Translations under genes and position numbers: made by a program | Notes under the pieces: generated by a model | Database searches by the model: none | What the model was told of the DNA's origin: nothing | Seen by the model: only the letters and a program-made list of their open reading frames with translations | Shown here: in pieces, positions 54,939 through 63,129 of the stretch | Position numbering within the stretch: position 1 is the first letter of the stretch | Layout: every line of letters begins with the position of its first letter | Origin: Pseudomonadota bacterium | GTDB taxonomy: Bacteria; Myxococcota_A; Polyangia; GCA-2747355 | Assembly (NCBI GenBank): GCA_016702545.1 | Contig: JADJDT010000008.1 | Location: 62,001-126,000 of the forward strand | Reading direction: 5' to 3' | DNA: 64,000 nt

Positions 54939-55652
54939 ATGACGAGGCCCTTGCACCTGCTCGCGCTCGACACCGCGACCCAGCAGGCCACGGTCGCGCT
55001 GTGCCGCGACACGGAGATCTTGGCCGAGGCGTCGCGCGCGGTGACCACGCACAGCGCGGGGCTGCTGACGCTGATCGACGGCGTCCTGGCCGCCGCGGCC
55101 CTCCCGCTGGCGGCCGTCGATGCGATCGTTTGCGGCCAAGGGCCCGGCTCGTTCACCGGCCTGCGCATCGGTCTGGCGACCGCCAAGGGCCTGGCGCTGG
55201 CGGCGAACAAGCCGCTGCTGATGATCGGGTCGCTGCTGGCGCTGGCGCGTGCCGCAGGGATCGAGCGGGCCGCGGCGACGTTGGCGTTGCTCGATGCGGG
55301 TCGCGGGGAGATCTACGCCCAGGCCTTCCTCGGGGCCGAGGCGCTGGCACCGGCTTGGCTCGGCGAGCCGCAGCGGGTGGGGGCCTACCTCGCGACCCTG
55401 GCGTCGGGCGCCAGTGCCCCCTGGCTGCTGGTCGGCGAGGGCGCCTTGCGCCAGGCCGAGGCGCTGCGCGGGGCCCTGCCGTCCGCACGCTGGCCCGCGC
55501 CCGAAGCGCACACGATCAGCGCCGCGGAGCTGGCGCGCGCCGCGCTCGACCGCGCCCGCGCCGCGGACTTCGACGACCTGGCTCAGGCCGTTCCGCTCTA
55601 CGTGCGCGGGCCGGACATCCGCCTGCCCGCTCCGCCCGCGAGCAGCCCCTAA
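54939..55652 (+). CDS. tsaB: tRNA threonylcarbamoyladenosine biosynthesis protein TsaB
   Basis: 237 residues, ASKHA fold. LALDTATQQATVALCRDTEIL, a THSAGLL segment and the diagnostic GQGPGSFTGLRIGLATAKGLALA are present, then ATLALLDAGRGEIYAQAF. TsaB dimerises with TsaD (and TsaE) to make t6A37 on ANN-reading tRNAs. Starts 11 nt after rseP; likely co-transcribed. Full length for the family. Confidence 0.93.
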   Translation: MTRPLHLLALDTATQQATVALCRDTEILAEASRAVTTHSAGLLTLIDGVLAAAALPLAAVDAIVCGQGPGSFTGLRIGLATAKGLALAANKPLLMIGSLLALARAAGIERAAATLALLDAGRGEIYAQAFLGAEALAPAWLGEPQRVGAYLATLASGASAPWLLVGEGALRQAEALRGALPSARWPAPEAHTISAAELARAALDRARAADFDDLAQAVPLYVRGPDIRLPAPPASSP

Positions 55653-55684
55653 TCGCAGCTTCTCGGCGCGTTCCCGGCGGGCTC

Positions 55685-56473
55685 CTACAGCGTCACGACC
55701 ATTCCGACCAGCGCGCCCACGGCATGGGGCCGCCCCCGCTGGTCGAGGTCCAGCGCAAGCTGGTGAATCAGCTCGAGGTGCGCGTTCAGGACCACGTTGT
55801 AGCCGAGGGTGACACCGCCCACCTCCGCCGGCGGCTCCGAGGCTGCCGGACGGAAGTGGAAGGTCGTGTCGTGCTCGAGCAGCAGCTGGTGTCGGCGGGC
55901 CACCGTGAGGTAGAGCCCGAAGACGGTCGCCAGATCGACATGGGTGCTGGCGGCGCTGGCTCCCGCCGACTCACTGGGTCTGATGCCGTGGACCGGCACC
56001 GCGAGCCGCAGGTAGAGGCCGGCCAGGCTCAGGTTCGGGCGGAGATCGACATTGAGCTCCACTTCGGGCCGGTAACGCAGTTCCTTCAGCCCGGACCCCG
56101 CCAAGGCGACGGCCAGCTGTAGGTCGAGGTCGAGGTGATCGGTGTCCAGCGGGGTTGCGACCAGCAAGAGATAGCCCGCGGCATCTCCCTCCGGGTACGC
56201 CGCGTCGGGCCCGCGCAGCGTCGTGCCAGCGCAAAGCGCCAGCCAGTCCGTCAGTCCGTAGCCGAGCAGGAGCTCGCCGTGGCCGTAGGGGCTCGGTCCT
56301 GCGGCGCTGCTGCTGTGCGACGCCAGGCCACCGACGCCGCCGTAGAGCTCGAGGTCGTAGCCGCCCGCAGCGAAGGTCTCGATCGTGTCGATCGCCCAGC
56401 AGCGGGAAGGGCAGCCCAGCCCGGCAGCGGCCGCCGCCAGCAGCAGCAGCGGGAGCTGCGGCCTCAAGGCCAC
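55685..56473 (-). CDS. Hypothetical outer-membrane/periplasmic beta-rich protein
   Basis: About 262 residues from GTG 56473, which overlaps the end of the VIT1-type gene by 10 nt and opens a signal peptide (ALRPQLPLLLLAAAAAGLGCPSRCWA). The mature part has alternating beta strands (AAGGYDLELYGGVGGLASHS, GHGELLLGYGLTDWLALCAG, LDTDHLDLDLQLAVALAGSGLKELRYRPEVELNVDLRPNLSLAGLYLRLAV, ending LVGMVVTL), as in a 10-12 strand outer-membrane barrel. No family recognised. Downstream of a metal transporter gene, so it might help metal passage, but that is speculation. Confidence 0.6.
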   Translation of the reverse strand: MALRPQLPLLLLAAAAAGLGCPSRCWAIDTIETFAAGGYDLELYGGVGGLASHSSSAAGPSPYGHGELLLGYGLTDWLALCAGTTLRGPDAAYPEGDAAGYLLLVATPLDTDHLDLDLQLAVALAGSGLKELRYRPEVELNVDLRPNLSLAGLYLRLAVPVHGIRPSESAGASAASTHVDLATVFGLYLTVARRHQLLLEHDTTFHFRPAASEPPAEVGGVTLGYNVVLNAHLELIHQLALDLDQRGRPHAVGALVGMVVTL

Positions 56474-57141
56474 GGGAAGATCTTCGCGGCCAGGACCCCG
56501 GTACCGTAGGTCGCGGCCGCTGCCACGCCACCGAGCCCGAGCATTCTCAGGGCGCCGAGCAGTGGGCTCTTGCCGGAGTTGGACGCCAGCCAGGCCCCGC
56601 CCGCCGCCAGCGCCACCGCGCTGACCGCGGCGCTGAGGGTCAGGGACAGGCCGTTCGCCCCGATCACGAGCGGGACGAGCGGGATGGTCGCGCCCAGCAG
56701 AAAGGATGCAAACGAGCTGAGTGCCGCGCCCGTCGGGCAGTCCAGCTTGCGGGGGATGAGGCCAAGGTCGACGGCGGCGGCTTCCAGCCGGTCGGGCTCT
56801 TGGAGCACCGCGCGCGCCAGGTCCTTCGCGTGTGCAGGTGAGAAGCCCCGCGTCGCGGCGGCCTCGAGCAGGGTGGCCTCGGCGGCGCGCGGATCGTCGC
56901 GGAGCAGGCGATCGAGGGTGTGCAAGGTGCTGCGGTACTTCTCGTTCTGCGAGGTCACGGACAGCCACTCGCCGGCGGCCATCGACAGCGCGCCGCCGAC
57001 GGCGCTGATGACCCCAGCGAGGATGGCCAGCTGGGTGCTTCCCGCCAGTCCGGCCACCCCGAAGACGAACGCGAGGCTGGTGATCAGCCCGTCGGTTCCA
57101 CCCATCACGGTCGCGCGTAGGTTGCCGCCCTCGACCAGCAC
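56464..57141 (-). CDS. VIT1/CCC1-family Fe/Mn transporter
   Basis: 225 residues; GTG 57141 start is uncertain. Helices GTDGLITSLAFVFGVAGLAGST, QLAILAGVISAVGGALSMAAGEWLSV, FASFLLGATIPLVPLVIGA, LSLTLSAAVSAVALAAGGAWLAS and LGLGGVAAAATYGTGVLA. The motifs DGLITSLAFVFG and GGALSMAAGEWLS are the VIT/CCC1 signature; the central cytoplasmic helices (ATRGFSPAHAKDLARAVLQEP) correspond to the metal-binding hairpin. Such proteins move Fe2+/Mn2+ out of the cytosol. The DtxR-FeoA regulator lies upstream, so metal-dependent control is likely. Confidence 0.88.
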   Translation of the reverse strand: MLVEGGNLRATVMGGTDGLITSLAFVFGVAGLAGSTQLAILAGVISAVGGALSMAAGEWLSVTSQNEKYRSTLHTLDRLLRDDPRAAEATLLEAAATRGFSPAHAKDLARAVLQEPDRLEAAAVDLGLIPRKLDCPTGAALSSFASFLLGATIPLVPLVIGANGLSLTLSAAVSAVALAAGGAWLASNSGKSPLLGALRMLGLGGVAAAATYGTGVLAAKIFPWP

Positions 57142-57143
57142 AC

Positions 57144-57157
57144 CGAACGATCGTTCG
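57144..57157. promoter_or_regulatory. Perfect 14-bp palindrome upstream of the VIT1-type gene
   Basis: CGAACGATCGTTCG, two bases before the assigned GTG start, within a larger GAACGA...TCGTTC region. Operator candidate, or a sign that the true start lies further downstream. Not similar to the DtxR box at 58357. Confidence 0.4.
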
Positions 57158-57282
57158 CGCGGTCGTTCACCGCGTGGGCCTGCCTCCTGCCCTGCTCCGG
57201 CGGGTTCATCACCCGGAACTCGCGCCCGTGCGGTCGGAGGCCAGCCGTCCGCGCCGATCGAAGCGTCCGCGCCCGGAAAGCC

Positions 57283-57480
57283 TCACGCGCCGCCAGCCGC
57301 GCCCCCTCCAGGGCCGCGTAGGGCCCTGCCGCGCCAGAACCCTGCGCCGCCCGCCAGCCGACCCGCGTGACTGCAGCGGTGGGCGAGCCGGAGCCCCGCC
57401 GCAGGCGCCATCGTCCCCATCGCCTGCGCGGCGATGGGCCCGCTCACCAGCAGCAGCGCGACCAGCAGCGCAGCAGCCAC
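57283..57480 (-). CDS. Possible small secreted protein (doubtful)
   Basis: 65 residues from GTG 57480: hydrophobic start AAALLVALLLVSGPIAAQA with a plausible signal-peptidase site, then APAAGLRLAHRC and a Gly/Ala/Arg tail with no clear fold. It lies between the dtxR-type and VIT1-type genes on the same strand. May be a frameshifted or chance frame. Confidence 0.25.
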   Translation of the reverse strand: MAAALLVALLLVSGPIAAQAMGTMAPAAGLRLAHRCSHAGRLAGGAGFWRGRALRGPGGGAAGGA

Positions 57481-57606
57481 GGCGGGCCCGCGAGCCGCCG
57501 GCGTGACTTGGCGCCCCGCCCGTCGGGGGCCAGCGGTCGCAGGGCTTGTCGGGAGCGCATCGCTAGCAAGTCAGCTTCCACTCGAGCAAGGGCAAGCAGG
57601 GGCAGC

Positions 57607-58356
57607 TCATCCCTCGCGGCGAATGCACACGGCGCGGGCCTCACTGGGCCGCAGTTGCAGCTGCGCGCCCTCGCAACGGATCCAGAGCGGATCGCCGCGG
57701 GGCCCCCGTCGTTCGAGCGCGATCGCGGTGTCGGGGAGAATCCCCATGTCGAGGAGGCGCTGTCGCAGTGCGTGGCCGGCTTTGATCTGCGTCACCACGG
57801 CCTGCTGCCCCGGTGCCAGCTGCGCCAGGGTTCGTCGCCCCGCCGCTGTGTCGCCGGCGCACGCGGCGCACTCCGGCCCGCAGGCGGCCTGCCCGGCGCG
57901 GGCGGCCCCGGCCACGCCGGCCGGGCAGGCCCGGAAGGCCTCGACGACCGCCGGGCAGCTGCTCACGAACTCGAAGAAGGTGACCAGCCGACCCATCGTC
58001 TCGTCGGTCAGGCTGTGCTCCATCGTGCACGCCTGCTCGTTGGCGGCGGCGTGCGGCATCTTCAGCACCTGCTCGAAGAAGCGTGTCAGCAGCCGATGCC
58101 GGCTCAGGACCTTGCGGGCAGCGTCCTCCCCCTTGGGGGTCAAGCCGATGTACTCGCGGCGCTCGTAGTTGACGAACTGGCCCTCGGCCAGCTTGCGCAG
58201 CGCCACCGAGATCGTGGCGGCCTTGACCGAGCGGGCGCGCGCGATGTCCCTGACCCGCGCAAAGCCCTGTTGCTGGACCAGCAGGTAGATCGTCTCGAGG
58301 TAGTCCTCGAGGGCGGCGCTGATCGGGGCCGGGATGCTGGTAGCCGAGAGACTCAT
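57607..58356 (-). CDS. DtxR-family metal regulator fused to a FeoA domain, with Cys-rich insert
   Basis: 249 residues. Winged HTH residues ~15-75 (EDYLETIYLLVQQQGFARVRDIARARSVKAATISVALRKL), then the DtxR dimerisation/metal region (LSRHRLLTRFFEQVLKMPHAAANEQACTMEHSLTDETMGRL) with His/Cys/Glu ligands of the IdeR/MntR type. A short segment with six cysteines follows (SSCPAVVEAFRACPAG...ACGPECAAC), then an FeoA/SH3-like domain (LAQLAPGQQAVVTQIKAGHALRQRLLDMGILPDTAIAL). It should repress metal genes when Fe2+ or Mn2+ is high. The inverted repeat just before its ATG suggests autoregulation. Confidence 0.88.
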   Translation of the reverse strand: MSLSATSIPAPISAALEDYLETIYLLVQQQGFARVRDIARARSVKAATISVALRKLAEGQFVNYERREYIGLTPKGEDAARKVLSRHRLLTRFFEQVLKMPHAAANEQACTMEHSLTDETMGRLVTFFEFVSSCPAVVEAFRACPAGVAGAARAGQAACGPECAACAGDTAAGRRTLAQLAPGQQAVVTQIKAGHALRQRLLDMGILPDTAIALERRGPRGDPLWIRCEGAQLQLRPSEARAVCIRREG

Positions 58357-58374
58357 TGTTAGCGAGTGCTAACA
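58357..58374. promoter_or_regulatory. DtxR-type operator candidate
   Basis: TGTTAGC-GAGT-GCTAACA, perfect 7-bp arms, immediately upstream of the dtxR-type start codon. GTTAG...CTAAC is the core of DtxR/IdeR/MntR boxes. Likely autoregulatory. Confidence 0.6.
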
Positions 58375-58394
58375 CATGAGCCTGCACTGTCAAG

Positions 58395-58925
58395 TCAGCG
58401 CGGTTTGCGCCGCAGCAGGAACACGCCGAAGAGCTGGTCGCGGTCGATGATGCGCAGCTCGACGCGCTCGTTGTCGAAGAGACTGAGCAGGACGAGCGCC
58501 GTGTTGCCGCTCGTGTCGCCGGAGAGCGGGGCCCAGAGCAAATAGCTGTGCAGCGGATCCCCGTCGAAGGTCAGGCTCGCCAACGCGTCGGCGTTGCTGC
58601 GCGTCACCGGCTGTAGCCGGGTCTCGGCCAAGCGTCCGTCGCTGGTGGTGAGCGTGGCCGAGACGCTGCGCAGGGTCAGGTCGGCGAGCAGCAGCTCGTC
58701 CACGCGGGTCTCGGCCGCGAAGCCCACCCGGACGGCCGGGTCGTCGACGACCGCTCCCTCCCAGGCGCCCTCGTAGGCGCGCACATCGACGCAGCCGAGG
58801 GTCGCCCCGAGCGCGAGGGGCGCCAGCCAGCGCCAGCGAAGCACGGCAAGGCGTGGCGTGCGCCGTCGGCGCGCGTGATCGCCAACGCAGCAGCGAGCTT
58901 CCGGCCGCGGATGAGCTGGAACCAT
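58395..58925 (-). CDS. Hypothetical lipoprotein-like protein
   Basis: About 176 residues from ATG 58925 (frame open to 59003; start uncertain, no ribosome site seen). Basic n-region and hydrophobic core WLAPLALGATLGCVDVRAYEG give a Sec signal with Cys at about residue 46. The mature part is a compact beta-rich domain: GAWEGAVVDDPAVRVGF, DELLLADLTLRSVSATLTTSDG, SYLLWAPLSGDTSGNTALVLLSLFDNERVELRIIDRDQLFGVFLLRRKPR. The EGAWEG...LFGVF pattern recalls lipocalin-like single-domain proteins, but no family is claimed. Confidence 0.55.
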   Translation of the reverse strand: MVPAHPRPEARCCVGDHARRRRTPRLAVLRWRWLAPLALGATLGCVDVRAYEGAWEGAVVDDPAVRVGFAAETRVDELLLADLTLRSVSATLTTSDGRLAETRLQPVTRSNADALASLTFDGDPLHSYLLWAPLSGDTSGNTALVLLSLFDNERVELRIIDRDQLFGVFLLRRKPR

Positions 58926-59085
58926 GCTGTCGTCTAGCACGACTCCGGCGCGCGGTGGATCGGAACGTCGACCCTCGTGGCGTGGCCCGCGCGAGGCGGC
59001 CACGGGCGCACGCCCGGTCCCGCTCGGTAGTGCATCGTGGCTTGACGCCGGCCGGTGGGCGACGCGATGCTGCCGCGTCGTGTTA

Positions 59086-59241
59086 GGAGCCGCTCGAAAA
59101 TAACTCGATCAACTGGGCGTTGAGGCGCCCGCCGGGCAAGGCGCAGCGACGAAGGAATACTGTGGGTATTGCGAGGCGCTGCAACGCAGCCCGGCGGGAT
59201 GGATCGACGGCCAGATGGATGAGTTATTTCCGAGCGGGTCC
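59086..59241. repeat. Intergenic palindromic repeat element, family 1 (copy C)
   Basis: 156 bp bounded by 21-bp inverted repeats (GGAGCCGCTCGAAAATAACT.. at 59086 and its complement ending at 59241; two mismatches) and flanked on both sides by TTA, a possible 3-bp target duplication. Opposite orientation to copies A and B. Core shares GGCAAGGCGCAGCGACGA-type and AACGCAGCCCGGCGGGATGG blocks; inner hairpin AATAC-TGTGG-GTATT. Its right end contains the assigned start codon of the next gene. Confidence 0.8.
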
Positions 59242-60666
59242 TTAGGGTGCGCCAAGCTCGCTCTCTTGCTCGCCGTGCTGCTGGGCAGCGTGTCTGCGCA
59301 GGGCCAGATCCTGGCGACCGGCCCGATTTACCGGATCGAGGCGATCGAGGTCCACGGCAACCACAAGACCCGCAGCCACCTGGTTCGTCGGGCCCTGCTG
59401 GTGCGGCCGGGCGAGCGGCTGGCCGTCGACGACCCGGCCTTCGAGCTGTCGCGCTATCGCGTCCTGGCGCTCGGCTACTTCGCGTCGGTCCATCTGCGCT
59501 TGCGCAAGGGCGCGACGCGCGGCGCGGCCGTGCTGGTGGTGGAGGTCGTCGAACGCGGCACGCTGGTGATCACCGATCTCTTCCTCGGCACCAGCGAGGC
59601 CACGCGGGCCTGGGGTGGTCTGGGCCTGGCGGAGCGCAATCTGCTCGGCCGCGGCATCGAGCTCGAGGGGGCCTTCGTCCTCGGTACCGACCCCTTGGTC
59701 GAACGCGCGCGCCTCCAGCAGTCCTACTGGCTGAGCGCCACCGCGCCCCAATCGCGCTGGCGGCGGCTCGAGCTCGGCGCCGCGCTGCTGCTCGTCGACG
59801 GCAGCGAGTTCTTCCGCCGCTCCGGTTCGGACGCCAGCTCGAGTCCGGAGCACTTCCTCTCGGCGGGCTACCGCCGGCTTGGCGGCAGCCTGGGCGTCAG
59901 TCTCGACGTCGGGCCGACCGTGCGCGTGCGCGCCGACCAGCGCGTCGAGGCGGTCATCACGGACCTCCCCGTCGGCGCCACGCGCGAGCTCGCGGTGCCG
60001 ACTGGCACGGCGCCGCGCAGCGTGCCCGTGCCCTTCGACCTGATCGATGGCCGCAGCCTGCTCTCCGTCACCTCGGTCACGCTCGAGCACGACACGCGCT
60101 CGGATCCGGTGCTGCCCGACCGCGGTGCGCTGCTGACGGCCAGCGCGGACGTCTCGAGCCGGCTCTTCGCCTCGCGCTACAGCTTCGTCAAGCTCAGCGC
60201 GAGCTATCGGCGCTACTGGGCCTTGCCCTGGCGCCACGTCGCGGCGCTGCAGCTCTTCGGTGGTGTGGTCTTCGGCGAGGCCCCCTTCTTCGAGAAGTTC
60301 TTCATCGGCGACCTCAGCGATCTCGTGCCCGGCCGCGCCCTCGGCCTCAACTTCTCGACCCTGCCCTCGCGCAACGTCTTCGGCACGCCGATCAGCGGTC
60401 GCCGCTATGACGACATCGCCCTGCGCTGCAGCGGCCAGTACAGCATCCCCTGGTTCCGCGGCGGGCGCTTCGCCTATGCGGGCGACTTCTTCATCGACGC
60501 GGGGCTGATCTTCCTCGCGGCCAAGGAGGACCTGCAGCTGCGGGATCGCGCGCTGCTGCAGTCGGTGCCGATCGACTTGACCGTCGATGCCGGGCTGCGG
60601 CTCGATACCCGGATCGGCGTGTTTCTCTTCTCCGTCGGTAACGCCCTCGGCCGGATCCCGTTCTGA
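59215..60666 (+). CDS. BamA/TamA-like outer membrane protein (one POTRA plus barrel)
   Basis: 483 residues from ATG 59215, which lies inside the repeat element; no other good start precedes the signal peptide (AKLALLLAVLLGSVSAQG). One POTRA-like domain (IYRIEAIEVHGNHKTRSHLVRRALLVRPGERL...VLALGYFASVHLRLRKG), then an Omp85-type barrel with GLGLAERNLLGRGIELEGAF, LEHDTRSDPVLPDRGALLTASADVS and C-terminal strands with FLFSVGNALGRIPF (terminal Phe). Smaller than BamA (five POTRA), closer to TamA/patatin-type two-partner barrels. Probably inserts or exports an outer-membrane client. Starts a three-gene unit with DUF4390 and ntrY. Confidence 0.8.
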   Translation: MDELFPSGSLGCAKLALLLAVLLGSVSAQGQILATGPIYRIEAIEVHGNHKTRSHLVRRALLVRPGERLAVDDPAFELSRYRVLALGYFASVHLRLRKGATRGAAVLVVEVVERGTLVITDLFLGTSEATRAWGGLGLAERNLLGRGIELEGAFVLGTDPLVERARLQQSYWLSATAPQSRWRRLELGAALLLVDGSEFFRRSGSDASSSPEHFLSAGYRRLGGSLGVSLDVGPTVRVRADQRVEAVITDLPVGATRELAVPTGTAPRSVPVPFDLIDGRSLLSVTSVTLEHDTRSDPVLPDRGALLTASADVSSRLFASRYSFVKLSASYRRYWALPWRHVAALQLFGGVVFGEAPFFEKFFIGDLSDLVPGRALGLNFSTLPSRNVFGTPISGRRYDDIALRCSGQYSIPWFRGGRFAYAGDFFIDAGLIFLAAKEDLQLRDRALLQSVPIDLTVDAGLRLDTRIGVFLFSVGNALGRIPF

Positions 60667-60677
60667 GGACCACGACG

Positions 60678-61355
60678 ATGCCGCGCGCCCGTCTGCGACC
60701 GTGCCCCAAGCGCCGCCAGGCCCTCCTGGCGGGCACGGTGCTGCTCGGCCTGCTGGCGGGCGCCACGCGCGCCGCTGCCAAGGCGAGCGTGCCGCTCAAG
60801 CCGGTCGAGGTCGAGCGGCTGGGCGGTCGACTCCGCATCAGCGTCGGCTTTCGCGAGCTCTTCGACGCCGAGCTGCGGCAACGGCTCGACAGCGGCTTCG
60901 TGATGACGGTGGCCCAGACGCTCGCGCTGCACGTGACCAGCGATGCGCGCCCGATCGTCGTGCTCCAGCGGACCCTGCGCGCGGTCTACGATCTGTGGGA
61001 CGAGCAGTACCTGGTGACGATCGCTGACAGCGCGGGGGAGCGGCGGCTACGCCTGCGCCAGCAGCGTGAGGTCGTCGACGTGCTGACCAGCTGGTGGCGC
61101 CACCCGCTCGCTGCACCGACGTCGCCGAGGCCGGCCACCGGCTACTTCTTCACCGGCCTGGCCCAGGTCAACCCGATCAGCGATCAGGCGCTATCCCAGG
61201 TGCGGCGCTGGTTGCGACGGCCCTCTCGCAAGCAGCGCAGCGGCGGCGGGGAGAGCTTCTTCGGCTCCTTCGTCAGCATCTTCGTCAACGCGCGGATCGC
61301 GCAGGCGGAGCGGAGCTTCGTCTTCCGCACGCCGGCCTTCTCGCTGGGCGATTGA
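60678..61355 (+). CDS. DUF4390-family secreted protein
   Basis: 225 residues, signal peptide LLAGTVLLGLLAGATRAAA. Mature part: VEVERLGGRLRISVGFRELFDAELRQRLDSGFVMTVAQTLALH, ...YDLWDEQYLVTIADSAGERRLRLRQQREVVDVL, ...SFVSIFVNARIAQAERSFVFRTPAFSL. DUF4390 proteins are typically encoded immediately upstream of an NtrY-like kinase, as here (8-nt gap), and are thought to be periplasmic partners of that kinase. Confidence 0.83.
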   Translation: MPRARLRPCPKRRQALLAGTVLLGLLAGATRAAAKASVPLKPVEVERLGGRLRISVGFRELFDAELRQRLDSGFVMTVAQTLALHVTSDARPIVVLQRTLRAVYDLWDEQYLVTIADSAGERRLRLRQQREVVDVLTSWWRHPLAAPTSPRPATGYFFTGLAQVNPISDQALSQVRRWLRRPSRKQRSGGGESFFGSFVSIFVNARIAQAERSFVFRTPAFSLGD

Positions 61356-61362
61356 GGAGACG

Positions 61363-62958
61363 ATGGCGCGGCCAGGCGCGGTCAGGCGGAGGGTTGCGCG
61401 CAGCGCCGCGCTCGGTCGCCCGCGGCCCGCGCGACGCTTCCGCTTCAAGCTCGTGGCGGTGATGCTGCTGATTGCCCTGATTCCGCTGGTGGCCTCCGCG
61501 CTGCTGGTGGACCAGGTGATCAGCGTCTCCGACGGCGTCGCCGCCGGGCAGGCGCGGCAGCTGGTGGGCCCGCTGCGCCAGGCCGCCGACGCCTACCGGG
61601 CGCTCTTCCGGGCGCAGAAGCAGCTCTTTCGCCAGCAGACCCAGCTCTTCGCCGGCGATGGTGCGCTGCAACGCGCGGCCCGTCGTGGCGATCGGCAGCA
61701 GCTTGCCCAGCGGCTGGAGCAGCTCGCGGCGGGCCGCAACAACGTGCAGCGGCTACGCCTGCTCGGCGCTGACGGGGCGCTGCTCGCCGAGGTCGTGCGC
61801 GCGCAGCCGCCGGGGGCGGCGCTGCGGCCCTTCCGTTGGTCGCAGCCGCTAACGGCGACGGGCGCCCGCCTCGAGGCGACCTTCGTCGCGCCGGGCGAGC
61901 ACCTGACGCACTTCGCCGCGCTCGCGACCGCCCAGCGGGCGGCGCTGGAGATCGACCGGCTGCGGCGCGGGCTGGCGCCCTACTACCGCATCGCCTTCCT
62001 CAGCCTGCTCGGGCTGGCGCTGGTGCTGGCGACCGCGGGGGGACTGATCTTCGCCGGGCGCACGGTGCGTCGCGTCACCGCGCTGCTCCAGGGCACCCGT
62101 CGCGTGGCCGCGGGCGACCTGGCCACGCGGGTGGAGTCTCCCGCGACCGATGAGCTGGGGCAGCTCGCGCTGTCCTTCAACCTGATGGTGGAGCAGCTGT
62201 GCGAGAGCCGCGAGCGAATCGCCTATCTGGAGAAGATCGGTGCCTGGCAGGAGGTCGCGCGCCGATTGGCGCACGAGATCAAGAACCCACTCACGCCGAT
62301 TCAGCTGGTGGTGCAGCAGCTCTTCAACAAGTACAACGGTGACGATGCGCGCTTCCAGCAGCTGCTGAGCGATGCCCACGAGATCGTGACCGAGGAGGTC
62401 CAGGGGCTGCGCCGCCTGGTGCAGGAATTCTCGGCCTTCGCCAAATTGCCCGAGGTGCAGGCCGAGCCCGTCGAGATCGATGCCGTGCTCGACGACTTCC
62501 TCAAGAGCTATAGCGAGCTGGCCGAGCGCGCGCAGACGCGCTGGACGCCGCTCGGCCCCGGTCATGTCGTGCTGGTCGATCGCATGCTGATCAAGCACGT
62601 CTTGCACAATCTGCTGGAGAACGCCTTGCAGGCGGCCGTCGCGGCGGCCGCGACCGGAGCACCCGCGCTGTGCGTGGACATCGCCGCCAGCGCGCCGCGC
62701 GGCACGGGAGAGCTGTCGCTGCGGGTGCGCGACAACGGGCCCGGCATCGATCAGGCGGCCCGCCAGCAGGTCTTCGATCCCTATTTCACCACCAAGGAGC
62801 GCGGCACGGGCCTCGGGCTGGCGATCGTGAAGAAGATCGTGCTCGAGCACGGCGGCACGGTGCTGGTGCGCGCCGCACCGGAGCGCGGTGCCGAGTTCGT
62901 GATCACGCTGCCGCTGGCCGACAGCTCGGGCGACGTGCCCGCCGAGGAGTCGGCCTGA
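61363..62958 (+). CDS. NtrY-like sensor histidine kinase
   Basis: 531 residues. Two membrane helices (FKLVAVMLLIALIPLVASALL and IAFLSLLGLALVLATAGGLIFAG) bracket a ~150-residue periplasmic sensor. A HAMP domain follows (RRVTALLQGTRRVAAGDLATRV...DELGQLALSFNLMVEQL). H-box GAWQEVARRLAHEIKNPLTPIQLVVQQL (phospho-His), N-box HNLLENALQAA, G1 RVRDNGPGI, G2 GTGLGLAIVKKIVLEHGG. No PAS domain. No response regulator gene is adjacent in the window, so the NtrX-type partner must be elsewhere. Confidence 0.9.
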   Translation: MARPGAVRRRVARSAALGRPRPARRFRFKLVAVMLLIALIPLVASALLVDQVISVSDGVAAGQARQLVGPLRQAADAYRALFRAQKQLFRQQTQLFAGDGALQRAARRGDRQQLAQRLEQLAAGRNNVQRLRLLGADGALLAEVVRAQPPGAALRPFRWSQPLTATGARLEATFVAPGEHLTHFAALATAQRAALEIDRLRRGLAPYYRIAFLSLLGLALVLATAGGLIFAGRTVRRVTALLQGTRRVAAGDLATRVESPATDELGQLALSFNLMVEQLCESRERIAYLEKIGAWQEVARRLAHEIKNPLTPIQLVVQQLFNKYNGDDARFQQLLSDAHEIVTEEVQGLRRLVQEFSAFAKLPEVQAEPVEIDAVLDDFLKSYSELAERAQTRWTPLGPGHVVLVDRMLIKHVLHNLLENALQAAVAAAATGAPALCVDIAASAPRGTGELSLRVRDNGPGIDQAARQQVFDPYFTTKERGTGLGLAIVKKIVLEHGGTVLVRAAPERGAEFVITLPLADSSGDVPAEESA

Positions 62959-62989
62959 GGCTGGCCGCAGCGCCCTGTGCTTGAACGCC

Positions 62990-63040
62990 CTAGCCCGAAA
63001 ACAAGCGCATTCGAGCGCAAGCCGTTTGTTTTCGGGCTAG
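62990..63040. repeat. CTAG-hairpin family repeat, copy 1
   Basis: Perfect 15-bp arms CTAGCCCGAAAACAA and TTGTTTTCGGGCTAG around 21 bases. First of four hairpins filling the space between the convergent ntrY-like and SCP2 genes. Could act as a bidirectional terminator. Confidence 0.75.
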
Positions 63041-63071
63041 ACGAGCCGACAGGCGCGCGTTGTGGGGTGAA

Positions 63072-63120
63072 GTCGCGGGGATTCACTCCCCGCGACGAGG
63101 GGGCTTTGCGAAAGCCCCCT
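63072..63120. terminator. Two tight hairpins between convergent genes
   Basis: GTCGCGGGG-ATTCACT-CCCCGCGAC (63072-63096) and AGGGGGCTTT-GCG-AAAGCCCCCT (63098-63120), both with perfect arms. No U tract follows either. They may be part of the same composite repeat as the flanking CTAG hairpins. Confidence 0.5.
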
Positions 63121-63129
63121 GAGTCATAT

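Larger units (their letters stand above)
57142..57606. other. 465-bp interval between the VIT1-type gene and the dtxR-type gene
   Basis: Contains the palindrome at 57144-57157 and a doubtful short signal-peptide-like frame (57283-57480, minus). Otherwise low-complexity G/C sequence with several overlapping spurious frames. A gene broken by a base error cannot be excluded. Confidence 0.4.
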
